Part shown: one piece after another, positions 1 through 12,165 of the stretch
How the letters are laid out: each line of letters starts with the position of its first letter
How positions within the stretch are numbered: position 1 is the first letter of the stretch
NCBI GenBank assembly: GCA_013396995.1
Contig: VWZP01005851.1
Span: 1,374,050 to 1,438,049, forward strand
Origin: Dicaeum eximium
Lineage: Eukaryota > Chordata > Aves > Passeriformes > Dicaeidae
Length of the DNA: 64,000 nt
Direction: 5' to 3'
Position numbers and translations under genes: made by a program
The notes under the pieces: generated by a model
Told to the model about the DNA's origin: nothing
What the model saw: only the letters and a program-made list of their open reading frames with translations
Database searches by the model: none

Positions 1-2785
1 ATATGCTGTATAACAGACACTCTTGTATTCTGTATAAAAATATACACCATATAGGTATGAGCAAGTATATGTGAGTATGTAATGCATATACACATTCTAC
101 ATATGCTGCATAAATACTCACAATCTGTTACAGCTTGTACAGAATATCTGAACTCAATGCAGTAATTCACCACATAGTATAGACTGTACTGTGCCACTAT
201 AATACCCCATTGCATACACATAATATAGGCAGCCATTGTATTGATCTCTGTTCTTTGGATCAAATACATAAACCTGTTTCCTAGAGTTCAAGCCAATGAA
301 AGAGGGGTGAGAGGAGTGAATGTTTTGAAAATACTTTTTCTTTTTTACACTTAATATAGTCAATGGTTGATAGAAAAGTAAAGAGAATATGAGGAAGAGA
401 AGACAAACATACGTATATCAAATACAGACAGATTCAACATGTTTGTAATGATCTCTAAATGGAACGATTCTAAATAGGGTGTTAAAATTGCTCTATCATT
501 TTGTCCAGCTTTCTTCAGATGGAGGAAACTGATGCTGCTGACTTCAGTATAAAGCAGAAGCAAGCCAGGACTTAGTGCTCTGGAAAAATCCAGCCTTTGG
601 ATGCCGTTGGCTCAGGTGTGGAGGGCCAGGCATGAGATATACACCTGGCAGCTGCTGAGAGCTCAGCAGAAAGGAGAGAGGAACTGTCACCTCTGAAATT
701 CTGCTTCTGGGCATGATGGAATAAATATACATTTGTCTCTTGGTGCTAAAGATGTTCTTTCTGCTGGAAACTCTGCACTGCAGGATTAGAGATGCTTCCC
801 TGCGGCTACAAGGCAGAGGTAACAAAAAGCTCTGCAAACTCAAATAGCTGTGCTCTCCTAGGTGAAACATCTCTTTAATGTTACCCTTTAAAGTTACCCT
901 CTGCTGCAACGTGAGTCAGATCAGGTCTGGCTAGTTATCAGCTGCTGACCATGAAGGAAGGGTGGAGAGGGTTTGTGAGAGTCTCAGCCTGCTGCCTGTG
1001 GCATGTCTGTCCAGGAAACAAGCCAGGAAGCACTTGAAGGAAACTATTGAGTTTGGTACTTGCTGGGTGGTCCAAAGAGTTTGACATTTTTCATGCACCT
1101 TATTTCCACTATAACTGGGTGGGGTTTTTTTTCCTTCAATATAATAATTTTGTTCTCCAATTTAAGAACTGCGATGAAGATCCTTACATTTTTGTTGTTG
1201 GTTTTTTTTTTCCATGCCCCCCACTGTCTGCCACTCTCTGCCCCAGACTTTCAGGAAGAAAAAAACAAAGGAACTGCTGATGGAACATTTTTGATGTGAG
1301 TATCTGACTTTCAAGTTTGCTTGGAATGCTGAAAAAAGCTACCAAATTTCCCAGGCATCTGGAAGAAAACAGGGGTATTTCTTTGTCACTTTCTCCTCCT
1401 TGGATAGCCTGCTTGTGTTGGCTGATGTTTCTTGTGGCTGTTTGGCGAGGTGAGACATTTAATTGGTTTATTTAATGAATAAATAGCCATTTAAAATATG
1501 ACCAGCCACTCAGCTAGTGTGGGTTGCCAGTCTTAACCATCATCCTTTCCTTCTCTGCAGAGGAATGTGGGCATCTTCATTGGGTGTTTTTCAGCAGCAC
1601 ATTCAGGCTTTGACATAACTCCTCACTCCTACAGCTCTCACTCAGTTTTGTTGCTTCAGTTTCCCTGGGTTGATTGCAGCTGCAATATTTTCTCTCTTCT
1701 TTTTTTTTTTCCATAGAAAAAATTTACACATAGCAATTTCACCCATGTTACAAACCTCTTAAGAATACAAATCTGCTTACTTGGAGATGTTTTTTGGCCT
1801 AAGTTGTGGTGAGAGGAATTGAAGGTCATAGCAAATGCTTCTGGCTTGCTAACCTAACACCCTGTGGCACCCCTCTGATTTTTAGGATTTCAGTGAGATT
1901 AATTTGAAGGAGGTACATTTCATGAGCCTCTTTTAGTAAAGTCACTCATGTGACTGGGTTTTGTTTCCTTTTTGAACAAGAGCCAGCTTTTTCTTTTTCT
2001 TTGAGAGTAAAGATATATTATAGCTGCACCCATCAACTGCTTCTGTTGATGTCCAACAGAAGACGGGGTTAAAAACATCTGGAGTATTATTCATTACTAA
2101 GTAATCTGTGAGCTTGTTTCCATTTCTCCTTGAGTCAGGAGGTTGACAAAAGCAAAAGGTCACAGCCAGCCAGGCTGTTTTGCAACACTGAATGTAAAGT
2201 GCACTGTGCTGGATTCACATAAGGTGCCATCGCTCGTTTATTTGTGCTATGCAAAGTTAGGCTGTGAAGCAACATAAAAGTGATATTTATATTGCATGGA
2301 GCAATAGGACTATCTCTGCTCACAGGAACAAGGGCCCATTCTGATCATAGCCAGAACCTGCTGAGGTGTTTGCCATGAGAAATATCCAGTGCTGAGGTCA
2401 ACAGCAGGTGAGCTCTGGATTTTGCCCAGATTTGGTGGCATATTCACCCCAGAGGCCTCAAAAGGATGGGGAAGCTTTTATGTATAATGTAATTCTGTGC
2501 CTCTATGCTGGCACTGTGTGTGTGTGCCTCTGCACTGTCACAGCTTCCATGGTGCAATGACTCCCTGAACAGCTGCAATGTGGTCCTTGCTCAGATGTCA
2601 CCCTTGCCAAGGGCCAGTGGGCCATAACAGTGTTGTAGTGTCACAGCCACGAGCTGCTTCAGTGTGAGCCCAGGCCTCACTTCCCTGCTCTACAGAAGGG
2701 TCAGAGTGGATTTGCAGCATTGCTGAAGGCCAGGGCAAAATTTCCTTTGACTTCAGTAAGGTATGATATTTGGGGATATCAATTA
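1..2785. other. Unique non-coding DNA, no gene recognised
   Basis: The stretch is AT-rich to mixed sequence with only short open frames (up to about 120 codons) and no recognisable protein domain. The first 130 bases are rich in TATA/CATA-type words, and the motif atatgctg occurs near both ends of that stretch. A short TG run lies near 2513-2525. I recognise no transposon. It could be intergenic or intronic. Confidence 0.6.
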
Positions 2786-2922
2786 TTTGGTTTTTTGTTT
2801 TCTGCGGGTTTTTTGTAGCTTTTTTTTTTCTTTTTTTTTTTTGGTTTAGTTTATTTGGGAGCTTTGGTGTTTGGGTTCTTTTGTTTGCTTGTAGTTTAGT
2901 TAATTTTATTTTTTTTCTTCAC
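2786..2922. repeat. T-rich low-complexity tract
   Basis: Long T runs are interrupted by G and C (for example T10-C-T12) and followed by TTTGG-type words. It is a low-complexity, strand-asymmetric tract. It might be the decayed poly(A) of an old insertion on the - strand, but I see no element body beside it. Confidence 0.75.
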
Positions 2923-5900
2923 AAAAAATCAATATTGTAACTAAATCATATTGGGAAAATAAAAGCATTATAGTTTTCTATAGCAGTGAAAAAGTTCACA
3001 CCAGGAGGCAAGTTGCAAAGTGCCAAGATAGAAAGAAAAACATCATATCCTCTAGTTTTGATGAATGGTTTGGGTCTACTTCTCAGTCTGCATCTTCTGC
3101 AGTTTTCTTCAGTTCAGCTTCATTTAGATTATGCAGGACGATTTCAATATTATTTTGGGAAAGGGACAGTAAGTGAGATATAACACAAATCTGGTCTTTT
3201 GAGACTCAGGTAAAGTGAAACTCTGAATAATCCAAGAATTTTTTCTTAATCAACACAATATTGAACTTCATGTAAGTAGGATACCAGGTTTTTCTGCTTC
3301 ATCTCCATTTCATCTCACCTCATCCCATCCCACACCATCCCACTCAACAGTATTGAGGGTGAGAAGAGCATTGAGAATTTGTCAGGCAAATCCACAGGGA
3401 GGCAATTTTCACCCTCTCTTCTCCCCCAGCAGAACAAAGACCTGAGGGTTGCAGATGCACCCTTATGTTACTGTCCTAGCTCAGCCTATTTGAGGATGTG
3501 TGAATCTTGTTTGCTTTTCCCAACAATTTCTCAGTGCCAACTCTCACTTTTCTTCAGGTTTGGCAAAATTAAAGCCAGCTATGGCTTTACCTGGGACTGA
3601 TCCAAGGCCCAGGGATCCCTCCCCTGCCCTTATCTGGTCCCAGCAGGCTTCTGGCCACTAAGGATCTGCTGGGCTCCCAGGAGTTATGCCAGCAGCTTTG
3701 GAGGGAGCAGCTGCCAGCTCTTGCATACAGGCTTTCCCAAAAAGTATCTTCAGCACTTGCTTTGAGAGCTGGTGTTCAGACATCTTCTATACCAAAGATG
3801 CTGCCAAACACACAGCTAAAATAAACCTATCTGCTCTACAGTACTTGCAATGCTAGATTTCAAAGTAGTTGACCAAGGATGCAAGCGAAGTCCCAGGCAT
3901 GTGTAGGATGAAAAGGATGCATGGCATCAACATGCTCTGAGGTGGTGCCAGACAAATCCTGTTAGATCTGAGGCCACAAACACCTCCAGCATTGCTGGAG
4001 CTAAAGGAGAGGGCACAGTGTGATGAGTGTGAAAAGGTGAACATCAGGATGGATCCTGATTTGCATGTCTAGACGTCAGCAATTATCCTTCTTTTGAAAA
4101 AAAATAAGGCAGTAGGATCACTTTTCCAGGTTTTGTGAGCAGCACAAAATCATGGTTGAGGCCATAACTCCTGCCTCTAGATTCCCAAGACAGCATTCAT
4201 TTTTCTAGGCAGCACCTATGTCACTGTGTCTTGTGTCTTAATAGATAAATTTTCTTTCATGTGAACAATATTGCTTATGAAGGGAAATTCAAAGCACACC
4301 TCTCAGAATTAGATGATTGTTTAATAAAGCAGGACCTTTATTCAAACAGATATCTTATTCTACTGGACACAAAGTACAATTTTAACACATCCATCACACA
4401 ATATAGGTTTTATCCTTGCAGTGCTGTAGGCACTAAAATGCAATTAGATGAGAACCAGCTTCACCTAACTCTATGCAATGCTCTGCTTCTGATAACAAGT
4501 CCTGGATCCCGCATAATTTAAGTAGCAAAATATTAAGGCAGATTCTTTTTGGTGAAATCTGTGTGGCCAACAGAGAACTGCTAACGTTGGCAATGATGAT
4601 TTTGACTCCAGAAGCTAAAGAAGGCAGAGCCTGCAGTTGTGGAAATGGTGAAAATATTTCATTTGTCATCCTGGAGGTGAAGAATTTCCTTATTACAAAA
4701 AGACTCAGGTAGAGCTCATCAAAGAGACTTGGTATTTATTAGTCCAAACTCTGTCAGCAAACTCCACCATCCTCTACTGCTTCAGGATCTGAAATCCTTG
4801 CAATACAGGTCCCTAGTTATCATTTGTAGGCAAAAAAAGGTCAATATTTCCATTTACTTCAATCACCAAATGTTTTTTTCATGTTTGAAGGACTTCCATG
4901 AAGGACAAAGGAGAGATGCATTTCCTAATGCAGTAAAACCATACTGACATGTTTTTCCAGAAAGAAGCAGTCCCATGGACGTTCTTGACTTTTCTGTGCT
5001 ATATAATCTACTCTGTATGTTACTGGGTAACAAAGCAAGAGAGAGAAAGATGCGGGTGCTAGTAAATGGAGCATACAAATTCCCAGGACACTAACTCTCC
5101 TTTTTTAATTATGTGAAGAAAAAAATTGTGCAATGCTTATGAAAGGAGACAGGTTCATAGAGGAGAACAATACTAGTAGTTTTCCATGGGACTTTTCCAG
5201 TACAAGAGACAGGTGTACTCAAATTCATGAATTTTGCTTCATTATTTGTTCCTTTTTTTTCACTTGGGCCTTTCAGTGAAGTTGCAATCCGTGGCAAAGA
5301 ATAAGGTTTGCCTCAATAAAAGCCTTCTGTTAAAAAGAACTAAAATCTTTCCCCTATCTGTTACAAGGGAATACATCAGACTGGTAAAGCAGTTCAACAT
5401 CCCCACTGCTGTTGTAAATGATAAACACTTTTTTCCATAGGGCAATATAAATGTAACCTAAGCTAGATATAATTAGTCATATTTTCTCTAAGAAATCATG
5501 AGGAAGGGGGGCGTGGGGGGAAAGAAAAAGCACAGACTCTAAAAAAAAGTTAAAACACAAGAAGAAAAGAAGACACATTGCTGAAATCTAGGATGCCAGA
5601 AAATGTGTTTCAAAAATCAGATGTTTTTATAATGCATAGTGATCTTTGCAAAAAAAAAAATCCCCATTGCTCATAAAAATGATGAAATGATACAGTTGCA
5701 GAGAGTTTGCACACCCTCTTCCTGCCTGCCCATGATTGCATATTTAACCTCAGCATTAAAAAATGTGAAAGACTTAGAGGAATTTTTTTTCATTCTATTG
5801 CTGTTTGGGCAAACAGGCTATTTTCAAAATATATTTGTATTATAAAGGTTAGTTCCAATGTGCTCAATATCCACAGCAGGCTTCAGATATTCAGAAGAGC

Positions 5901-6429
5901 AAAAACCACAGTTTCCACTACCTCAGTGGAAGGCAGTGGGTATTCAATAGTCCTGGAAATCTGACCAGTCTGCTTAAATAACTAATTTAGGTAACTGAGT
6001 ACTGGTGGTGAGTCCTTTTGCAGAACTCTCTTACCAGGGCAAACAAATTGAAAATAGAACTTGTATTTTGAATTCTATGTGCAGTTCTTTCTCCTCATTT
6101 CCAAAATTAAAGAGTAAAATGATAAAAATATATTAGAAATGACAGCATTAGGCATTGACTTCTATAGAGTGAGTTAGATTAAGAGTCTTGGAAAAGAGAA
6201 ATGTAAACAAATACATGATAGAGAAATAAAATGTCATGAACAGTATAGAGAAGATGAATAGTGAAGGATTATTCACTATTTTTCACAGTACAAGAACTAG
6301 AAAGTGTCATATTACATAAATTAATGGGGAAAAATCTATCAAGGATTATTAAGTACAAAAGTGCAGCTTTTTATTTAAGAGGTCATTAAACTGCAAACTG
6401 ATGAAAACTGTGAAATATACTGGGAAAAA
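2923..6429. other. Unique non-coding DNA, no gene recognised
   Basis: This AT-rich sequence contains a small CATCC-type repeat (3303-3347), purine-rich stretches near 5505-5575 and a 9-bp perfect hairpin at 6257-6280. Open frames are under 90 codons and have no recognisable domain. The last 100 bases or so may already belong to the old CR1 3' region that becomes recognisable near 6430. Confidence 0.6.
3303..3347. repeat. Short CATCC/CATCTC simple repeat
   Basis: Imperfect tandem words of the form catcc, catcccacac and catctcac fill about 45 bases on a C/T-rich strand. It is a decayed micro/minisatellite with no inferred function. Confidence 0.6.
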
Positions 6430-6552
6430 AGATCACTGTAAACTTGTTCTGGTTTTCCTTAAGTTTCTGTGACTTGCTACTGGCAGAGAAGTGTTAGTGG
6501 CCTTCACGGACTTTTGGCTGGACCCAGAGCAGCAGTTCTAGTTCTTATAAAT
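6430..6552 (+). mobile_element. Ancient CR1-type LINE, 3' end
   Basis: The segment resembles the 3' terminus of an old amniote CR1 family. It has the order 'ttccttaag...ctactggcagag...gtggccttcacggactttt ggctggaccc ...cagttctagttctta', matching by memory the terminal 'gatggac..ttggtctgaccc..gcagttcttatgttctta' signature. It is strongly diverged. The element may extend upstream to about 6330. The reverse complement of the same signature is seen at 26285. No coding capacity remains here. The call is from remembered consensus, not a database search. Confidence 0.6.
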
Positions 6553-6669
6553 GGTTGGGCAATTCAAATAGCAGGGAACCAGACCCATGATGCAAGAGGT
6601 CATTTCATCTTTCTGCAGTTCATAGCTGAATAAACAGATCAGTGAGTAGGAGTTGAGAGGTAAATTAAC

Positions 6670-6910
6670 TTTTGTATTCAGCACTGGCAGAAAGATAGTA
6701 CAGCATCATATCCACTTCTGGTAACTGTAGTTTTTAGAGGGTGTCAGGAACTTGGAGGGAATACAAAAAAAAAGAGGCACCAGAAAGACTGGGACTTTAC
6801 TGCTCAAGGAGACAAACAGAAAGTTTTATCCACATTTTGAGAAAAAAAAAAAAAAAAAAGAAGAAGAAGAAGAATATTAAGAGAAAGAAAATCAGTCACT
6901 CAAGAGCTTT
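6670..6910 (+). mobile_element. Possible ancient CR1-type LINE fragment (end of ORF2)
   Basis: The words gcactggc, atccacttctggtaactg, aacttggagggaatac and agaggcaccagaaagac occur in the order expected for the late ORF2 part of old CR1 elements (the region encoding R-P-H-L-E-Y-C, with 'tactg..atccagttctggtcacc' and 'ctggagagggtacaaagaagagc'). A later A-rich/AAG repeat interrupts it. Divergence is high, no open frame remains, and a chance resemblance is possible. Confidence 0.38.
6840..6875. repeat. Poly(A) followed by (AAG)n microsatellite
   Basis: A run of about 18 A is followed directly by five AAG units. It probably grew from an A-rich patch in the old LINE fragment that surrounds it. It is a simple sequence repeat, likely polymorphic. 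Confidence 0.9.
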
Positions 6911-8379
6911 TTAATCTGCTGAGAAAATAAAGAAGAGCTGCAAGTTAAATCCACAAAAATTCAGACTGGAAATAAGGCAGACGGGGGGGAAGGGAGGTGT
7001 TATTTGGTTGTTTCGGTTTGGTTTGATTTGGTTTGGTTTGGAATGGGTTGAGTTTTTCCCCTTCCCGAGGGAAGGGAATGTTAAACCGTTATAAAAAAAT
7101 TACAAAAGAAGTAGTGGATTTTCCATTTCTTAATATCTTCAAATAAATACTATTTTTCCAGTCAAGCATGTTGTATTTTATTCAGGGTTAACAGGCTAAA
7201 AAAACCCCACTGCACACAAAATAGAAGGATAGCCCATTTCTTCTAACAGTCCTGGCTGGTGCTATTGAGTTGGTGATTGTAAAGAATCCCTTCTCCTGTG
7301 TGCATTCCCCTCAGTGTCTCCCTCCAGACACATACACCCTATGTCTCTTCACCTATCCTGAACAGCAAACACACACCTTTAAACTCCAGCTTCTGTTGAA
7401 TGGGTTTGTAAAATCTTCACAAACAGCTTCCTAAATGCAACTACCTTTGTTAGTTGTTTCTGGAAGTGATGGACTCCCCTAAGTCCTAGGTTAATCACAA
7501 GAACCATGTAAAATCTCAAGGTCGTCTTCAAGAGATCTCAGAAGATTGTACTTTTCCACTTTTCCAAATGAAAATTGTACTCTTCATTTCAGAAACAAAC
7601 TAAACAAACTGTATATTTCATTTCCAGCAGATATCTGTCTGAAGGCCTCAAGTAAAAGAGGTTCTGGACTCTCCCAGCACTTAATGTCCTTCACATAAAT
7701 ACTTAGTTTGAAAACACCTTCTTCCATTTGGGAAGTAAAAAAAGACCAGTTCCTTTCAGGAGATTTAAGCTGCTGCTCTCTGAAACCTTTCCTGTAGGTC
7801 CACATCCTCTTTAGAGTACAACTGTAGAGTGGAGTCCATTTCAAACCTGAATGGAATTGAAGGATCATATGGCATCACTCTAAGACCCTTATACAAGTTT
7901 ATACCCCACCGAAGGTGACATTCACAATTTTCAGCAAGCATGTCATCTTCTGATTATTCTTTTTTGTTTTCCCTGTAAATCTGCTGTCCAGTCAATTTCT
8001 CCCCACCATGAACTTGTTTTTTTACCAAAGTGTAGAAACTGGTACTTCTGCTTATTGTCCTAATGTAGAATTACTGTAATTCTGTAATAATTACTGCATG
8101 AGAAGATTTCTCCAGTTATTCTGTTTTTTGTTTTATTCCTGCTTCCAGCAGATGTATGCTCTTTCTAATTATTATGTCCTCTAAAAATGTAGTAACTCAG
8201 TTTTATCAACCGTCCAGCTTACTTACAACAGCACTGAACGGCACCTGGCCAGGACACAGTCCAACTGCAACCTTTCTTTATTCATTCTTCCCTTGGAAAT
8301 GTAAAAAATTATGAGTCTCTTGGAAAATTTATCTCAGCATTTTCCACAGACTCTCCAGGCTACGTTTTCCTACCCACTT
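6911..8379. other. Non-coding DNA with GGTTT repeat
   Basis: Apart from the GGTTT repeat near 7003-7040 this is unique AT-rich sequence. A 94-codon frame on the - strand (7584-7868) has no recognisable domain. Some of this tract may be further old LINE debris, since LINE-like pieces flank it on both sides, but I cannot align it. Confidence 0.5.
7003..7040. repeat. (GGTTT)n microsatellite
   Basis: Imperfect tandem ggttt units with single-base variants (one gattt) cover about 38 bases. The unit resembles but is not the telomeric ttaggg repeat. Confidence 0.8.
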
Positions 8380-8680
8380 GCTCAGTGCATAGGACAGTGT
8401 CAAAAGTCTTCAGCCAAGGTGTGTGTTTCCATATCTACTGCTACTGTACAGTGTTAAAAGTTTATTACTGTTCTGTGTACTAAAGTTAAATTGTTCTTCC
8501 ATGATGAATCTGTACTGTTTGTTACTCAATTCATACTGGAAAAAGAAAAGAAAAAGACATTTAATCAATCAATTGTTCAGAAGTGTAGAAAACTGCAAAT
8601 GCAGCAGATATTTTCCAGTAATAGGGAATCCATGCTGAGTACTTGATTGTAGTGATGTATACTCTTCAAATCACTGTCAG
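8380..8680 (-). mobile_element. Ancient CR1/L3-like LINE, reverse-transcriptase relic
   Basis: Read on the - strand, bases 8393-8410 encode K-T-F-D-T-V. This corresponds to the conserved S-K-A-F-D-T-V segment of CR1-type reverse transcriptases. Farther along, the + strand word gaatccatgctg with tactt and gattgta downstream (about 8626-8655) matches the complement of the RT segment encoding the conserved H-G-F region. The order and orientation agree, but the middle is badly decayed and no frame is open through it. The family name is uncertain. Confidence 0.45.
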
Positions 8681-10446
8681 AAAACGTAATTCTCTCTTTT
8701 GTATCATTTGGAAACAAGAGCTAAAAGATCTCTTTACTTTTTCAAAAGCCTTAATGTAACAATGTTGATCAGAAGTCAAAAATATTAAGGTAGCTTTTGT
8801 GGAATAAGTGTCATAGTCCTGGCTGCTCTGCTAGACTGAGATGTGCTCACAAGGACCTTGCTCCTGAACAGAGAGAAGTTTTTTCTGTGCACCCATCCTT
8901 TTAATTGAATGATTTCCCTCTCTCAAATGAATTCCTATTCTAAAAACATTTCCTATATTCACATGATTCACCTTAGGATCTGGCCTATTTTTGGGGGTGG
9001 CTATAATGGAGAAGTGTGTGCTTTCTGCACTCACTGCCTACTGTGGTGAGGAATGGCAAGATGCAAAATGGGCCAGAGTTCAGCTGGCATAATTCAACAG
9101 CAGAAGTTTTGAAATCAGTGGATGTCTACTGGTTTATATCAACTGTTCATAAACTGAGGCAAAAGCACAGATTCCAGCTAGCTCAATTTTAGAGATGTTG
9201 TCTAGAGCCAGATTTGCAACTCAAGTTTCTCTCTATCAACTTCACAGTGAGGGAGGGAAGTGAGATAAAACAGTTAAATGTGAAGCTCATCCCAATGAAC
9301 TCATTTGTAATTCTAAAGAACATTCTCCTGTGATCTCTCCAGAGTTTACCAGCATTATACAAATACAGGTAATACATGTGATAAAATAACAAACATATTC
9401 TAGATTGCTGAAGGAAATTTGGACAAAGAAATGAAAATATCTAAATAATAAATCCAAAATCCACAAAGACTGGCATTTGAAAAACCCAGGCCTGTTGGAA
9501 AAGCCTGTGCAAGTGGCTGAGATTAGTCATATCAAACAATATCTGCTTTCAACCCAGGGAGCACTACTAAGGTGAGGTTTTTTACAGTTTTCCCCATCCC
9601 TGCCAGCTCTCCTGCACATGCCTGGATAAATCCATGCCTAGGTGGCAAGCCAGAAAGGCATAGTTTGTTTTTTTTTTTTTTCTGAAGTCACTGAGACTCA
9701 CATTCAGATCTGGCCAGCTCATGGGAAACTATGACCTAAAGAAAGGGTAAGAACCCTTAAAATCCAGCTGATTTTGTGAACACAACAATATCAAGAGCAG
9801 GGAATCCTGGAATAGATTTGGAAAATAGCCTTTGGGCCCTGGTGTCTTTATTGCTACTTAATGACAGGGTGTTGAATTTGTCCCTGTAAAGACGGAGTTT
9901 GCAGCCGTATTTTGCCTGTTGATTAAATTCAGTCTGGTAACGGCTCTGAAAATTACGTATTTGCCAGACTGACGTGGATAAGAGGCACCAGAGTGGTTTA
10001 TAGTGCATCCAAGTCTATGAGTTGTTTATTTGTGTTCCTTACACTAAAATTATTTTAAAATTGATGTTAGCAGTTTCACGAAAGTACTAGGAATTATATG
10101 CCCACCTACAAGGGTCAACTAAAACAGATGTTTTCAGAGCAGTTTAAACTCAGACTTGGAATACAGGCCACCTATCCAATTCTTGTGGTCTCTTCAGCAG
10201 AATCTCTCACACTGTATGAAGGAACCAAAATCCTGCTGTTCAGTGTTGTTAAGATGTCCACAAAATAAAAAGTTCTCCAGCTCACCTCCACATAAGTGGA
10301 GGATCAGGCTAATGAGGTATGGCCATAGTGGCATGTAGCCTGTACATTGAGGGATGAGGCAGCCCTGATCACCCACTGGGTGGACAGAGATGCAGAACTG
10401 CAGAAGGTCTCCAGGCCACCCTAAATGCAGAGGTAACACTGCCTGT
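8681..10446. other. Unique non-coding DNA
   Basis: No gene or transposon is recognised here. A poly(T) run lies near 9668-9681. The part around 9870-10010 keeps several CpGs (aacggc, acgtat, gacgtgg, gacgga) in otherwise CpG-poor DNA and is listed separately as a possible conserved block. Open frames are under 85 codons. Confidence 0.5.
9870..10010. promoter_or_regulatory. CNE-like block with retained CpGs
   Basis: The block has balanced composition and retained CpGs (gacgga, gccgta, aacggc, acgtat, gacgtgg). It also carries a TGATTAAATTC homeobox-like word and a separated inverted pair (gtctgg near 9932, ccagac near 9964). This texture is common in vertebrate conserved non-coding elements. 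Conservation cannot be seen from one sequence, so this is only a candidate. Confidence 0.2.
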
Positions 10447-10670
10447 GTCATTCCTGACAGATGTCCATCAAACTTAGATTACAAATTGCTGCTGATGAAT
10501 GATCCAACGCTTCCCCAGACAAGATACTCCACAGCTTCCTTTCCTATGAGCTATGAAATTTATCAAGCTGGAAGAATTAATTTTAAAATGCTGCTGCTAT
10601 GGCTTCAGGAGCCCTTTGACTATACTACTGTCCTGTGTCATGTGGCAGGCAAGAAACTGGAGTGACGAAT
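10447..10670 (-). mobile_element. Ancient CR1-type LINE fragment (3' half)
   Basis: The + strand reads 'gtcattcctgacagatgtcc' and then words equivalent to 'gatggagattccacaacctccctaggcaa' with heavy substitution (gatccaacgcttccccagacaag ... ccacagcttcc). This matches by memory the complement of the late-ORF2 region of old amniote CR1 families. The following bases (aaatttat...ctgctgctatggcttcagg) fit the next segment weakly. The frame is long dead. Confidence 0.5.
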
Positions 10671-11149
10671 AAGAAATCCAACTGCAGTGATTTACTGTTT
10701 GACCCTGGGAACATGGATTTGACCAGTTCAAGTAGGAAAAGGGAAGAACACATGCAATGGTCTGGTTTTTTCAGTCCCCACAAATGAAGGTGAAAAGACA
10801 CAGTGGATAAAGAGTATACATTTAATATTATATTATTTAATAATTTTAATTATTCCTGTACCAGGAAGAATACAGAGCAGGATATAGTCAAACCTAAAAA
10901 GGGCTGAGACTGGGAGGAGGTCATGACAATTTTTTCTTCAGTGACATTTTTTGCTATCACCAAACTGAGCTGTCCATTAAAAAGAATAAATCATTGATGA
11001 TCAGTGGCAGAAATCTCTCACATTCTTTACACACAGGAAGATGAGCCCCCTGAGCACGGTTCTGGAAAACTTAAGCCGCTGGCTGACACCTTTTCTTACC
11101 CTTTGTGAATCAGGAAGGTGGGAGAGGATACAGCATATCTTGGCCAACA
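10671..11149. other. Unique non-coding DNA
   Basis: The sequence is AT-rich, with an attatatt-type patch near 10815-10850. I see no gene, element or strong motif. Confidence 0.5.
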
Positions 11150-11420
11150 GACCATGTTCTTCTCTTTTATGAAACTAGCTAGTAAGAATGCCTTCATTTA
11201 TTGAATGTCCAGTGATAGCTTTTTCTGGGCAAACTTTGGCTTTTAGTCGCTCACAAGTTAATTTCATCTTCCTGTGTGGGTCTTTGCTATTGTTTTTGGT
11301 GCTCCTTGACTGACATCCCACATCACTGTGCAATATTAATTTTTGTGTTGAAAACCTTTTCGTACATCTCACTGAATCCTTGAACACCACAAGGCATTCA
11401 ACCAGTTTACTACAACTTTG
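11150..11420. promoter_or_regulatory. CNE-like AT-rich block
   Basis: The block carries regularly spaced homeobox- and Sox-like words (gttaattt, caatattaatt, ctattgttttt) and retained CpGs (tcgctca, tcgtaca). It lies just upstream of the CpG-dense patch at about 11.9 kb. No reading frame is convincing. It is proposed only as part of a possible regulatory cluster. Confidence 0.18.
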
Positions 11421-11934
11421 TGAAGTTTCAACACAGAGCTATGCCACTGTAATTTGCATGCCAAGAAGCTGCAAAACACTTCTGTTGGAAAACAACTGGC
11501 AAATGTCTGCAAGGTGAAGCAACCAGTCTGTTTTTGTCACACCACACAGCTCCCAATACACCCCAGACTGGCTCTTAATGGATACCAGGCCCATCTTACA
11601 CCAAAAGCCATTAGAGACTTTGTGAAAACTCTTCCTAAACATATCAGTGGCAAAGTTATTTCTCCATCACAACCAGAGTGAGTCCAAGGAGCTGAGGGAG
11701 GCCTCTCTGTTCAGGCCTTGTAGCTTTGGTGGCTGGTCTGTATAGCTCCCATGCAACTGAGCAGTTTCACAGCAGCCCATGCCCCCACATAGACCTGAGT
11801 CCTTCCTCCTGCCCCATGCTCAAGGTTCTTGTCAAAGACACGCCTAGTAACAAGATGTTTTCTGGCAGGAATCAGGTACAGAAATTGAACCGTGTACTGA
11901 GCTGCAGTGTCAGCCTCACTAATGGGTGGGATTT

Positions 11935-12165
11935 GTCTGGGAAGCCGGGGCTGTGCCCCCTCAGGCCCCCCCACTCACTGGCCGGACACCAACTCCCATT
12001 GCCACCCACTGCGGCCACTTCCTACCGCTCCGCAGCAAACCACCAGCGTCTGAATGGCACATTCGGCGCCACATCTGTTAGCGTTTAGCCGGAGTGTTGG
12101 CTGTCCTTCCTAATAATTCATCTCGAATCGGCTAAAGCAACAAGCGGGCGTTCGTTCTCCCGCTC
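11935..12165. promoter_or_regulatory. Small CpG-rich patch (CpG-island-like)
   Basis: This is the only clearly CpG-dense segment I noticed in the window. CpGs occur in ccgggg, ccggac, gcggcc, ccgctccgc, gcgtc, ttcggcgcc, agcgtt, gccgga, tcgaatcgg, gcgggcgttcg and cccgctc within about 230 bases, while flanking DNA has almost none. It could be a small orphan CpG island, an unannotated promoter or first exon, or a CpG-containing enhancer. I see no TATA box or convincing coding frame. Frames crossing it (+ 11726-12088, - 11711-11974) have no recognisable domain. Confidence 0.4.
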
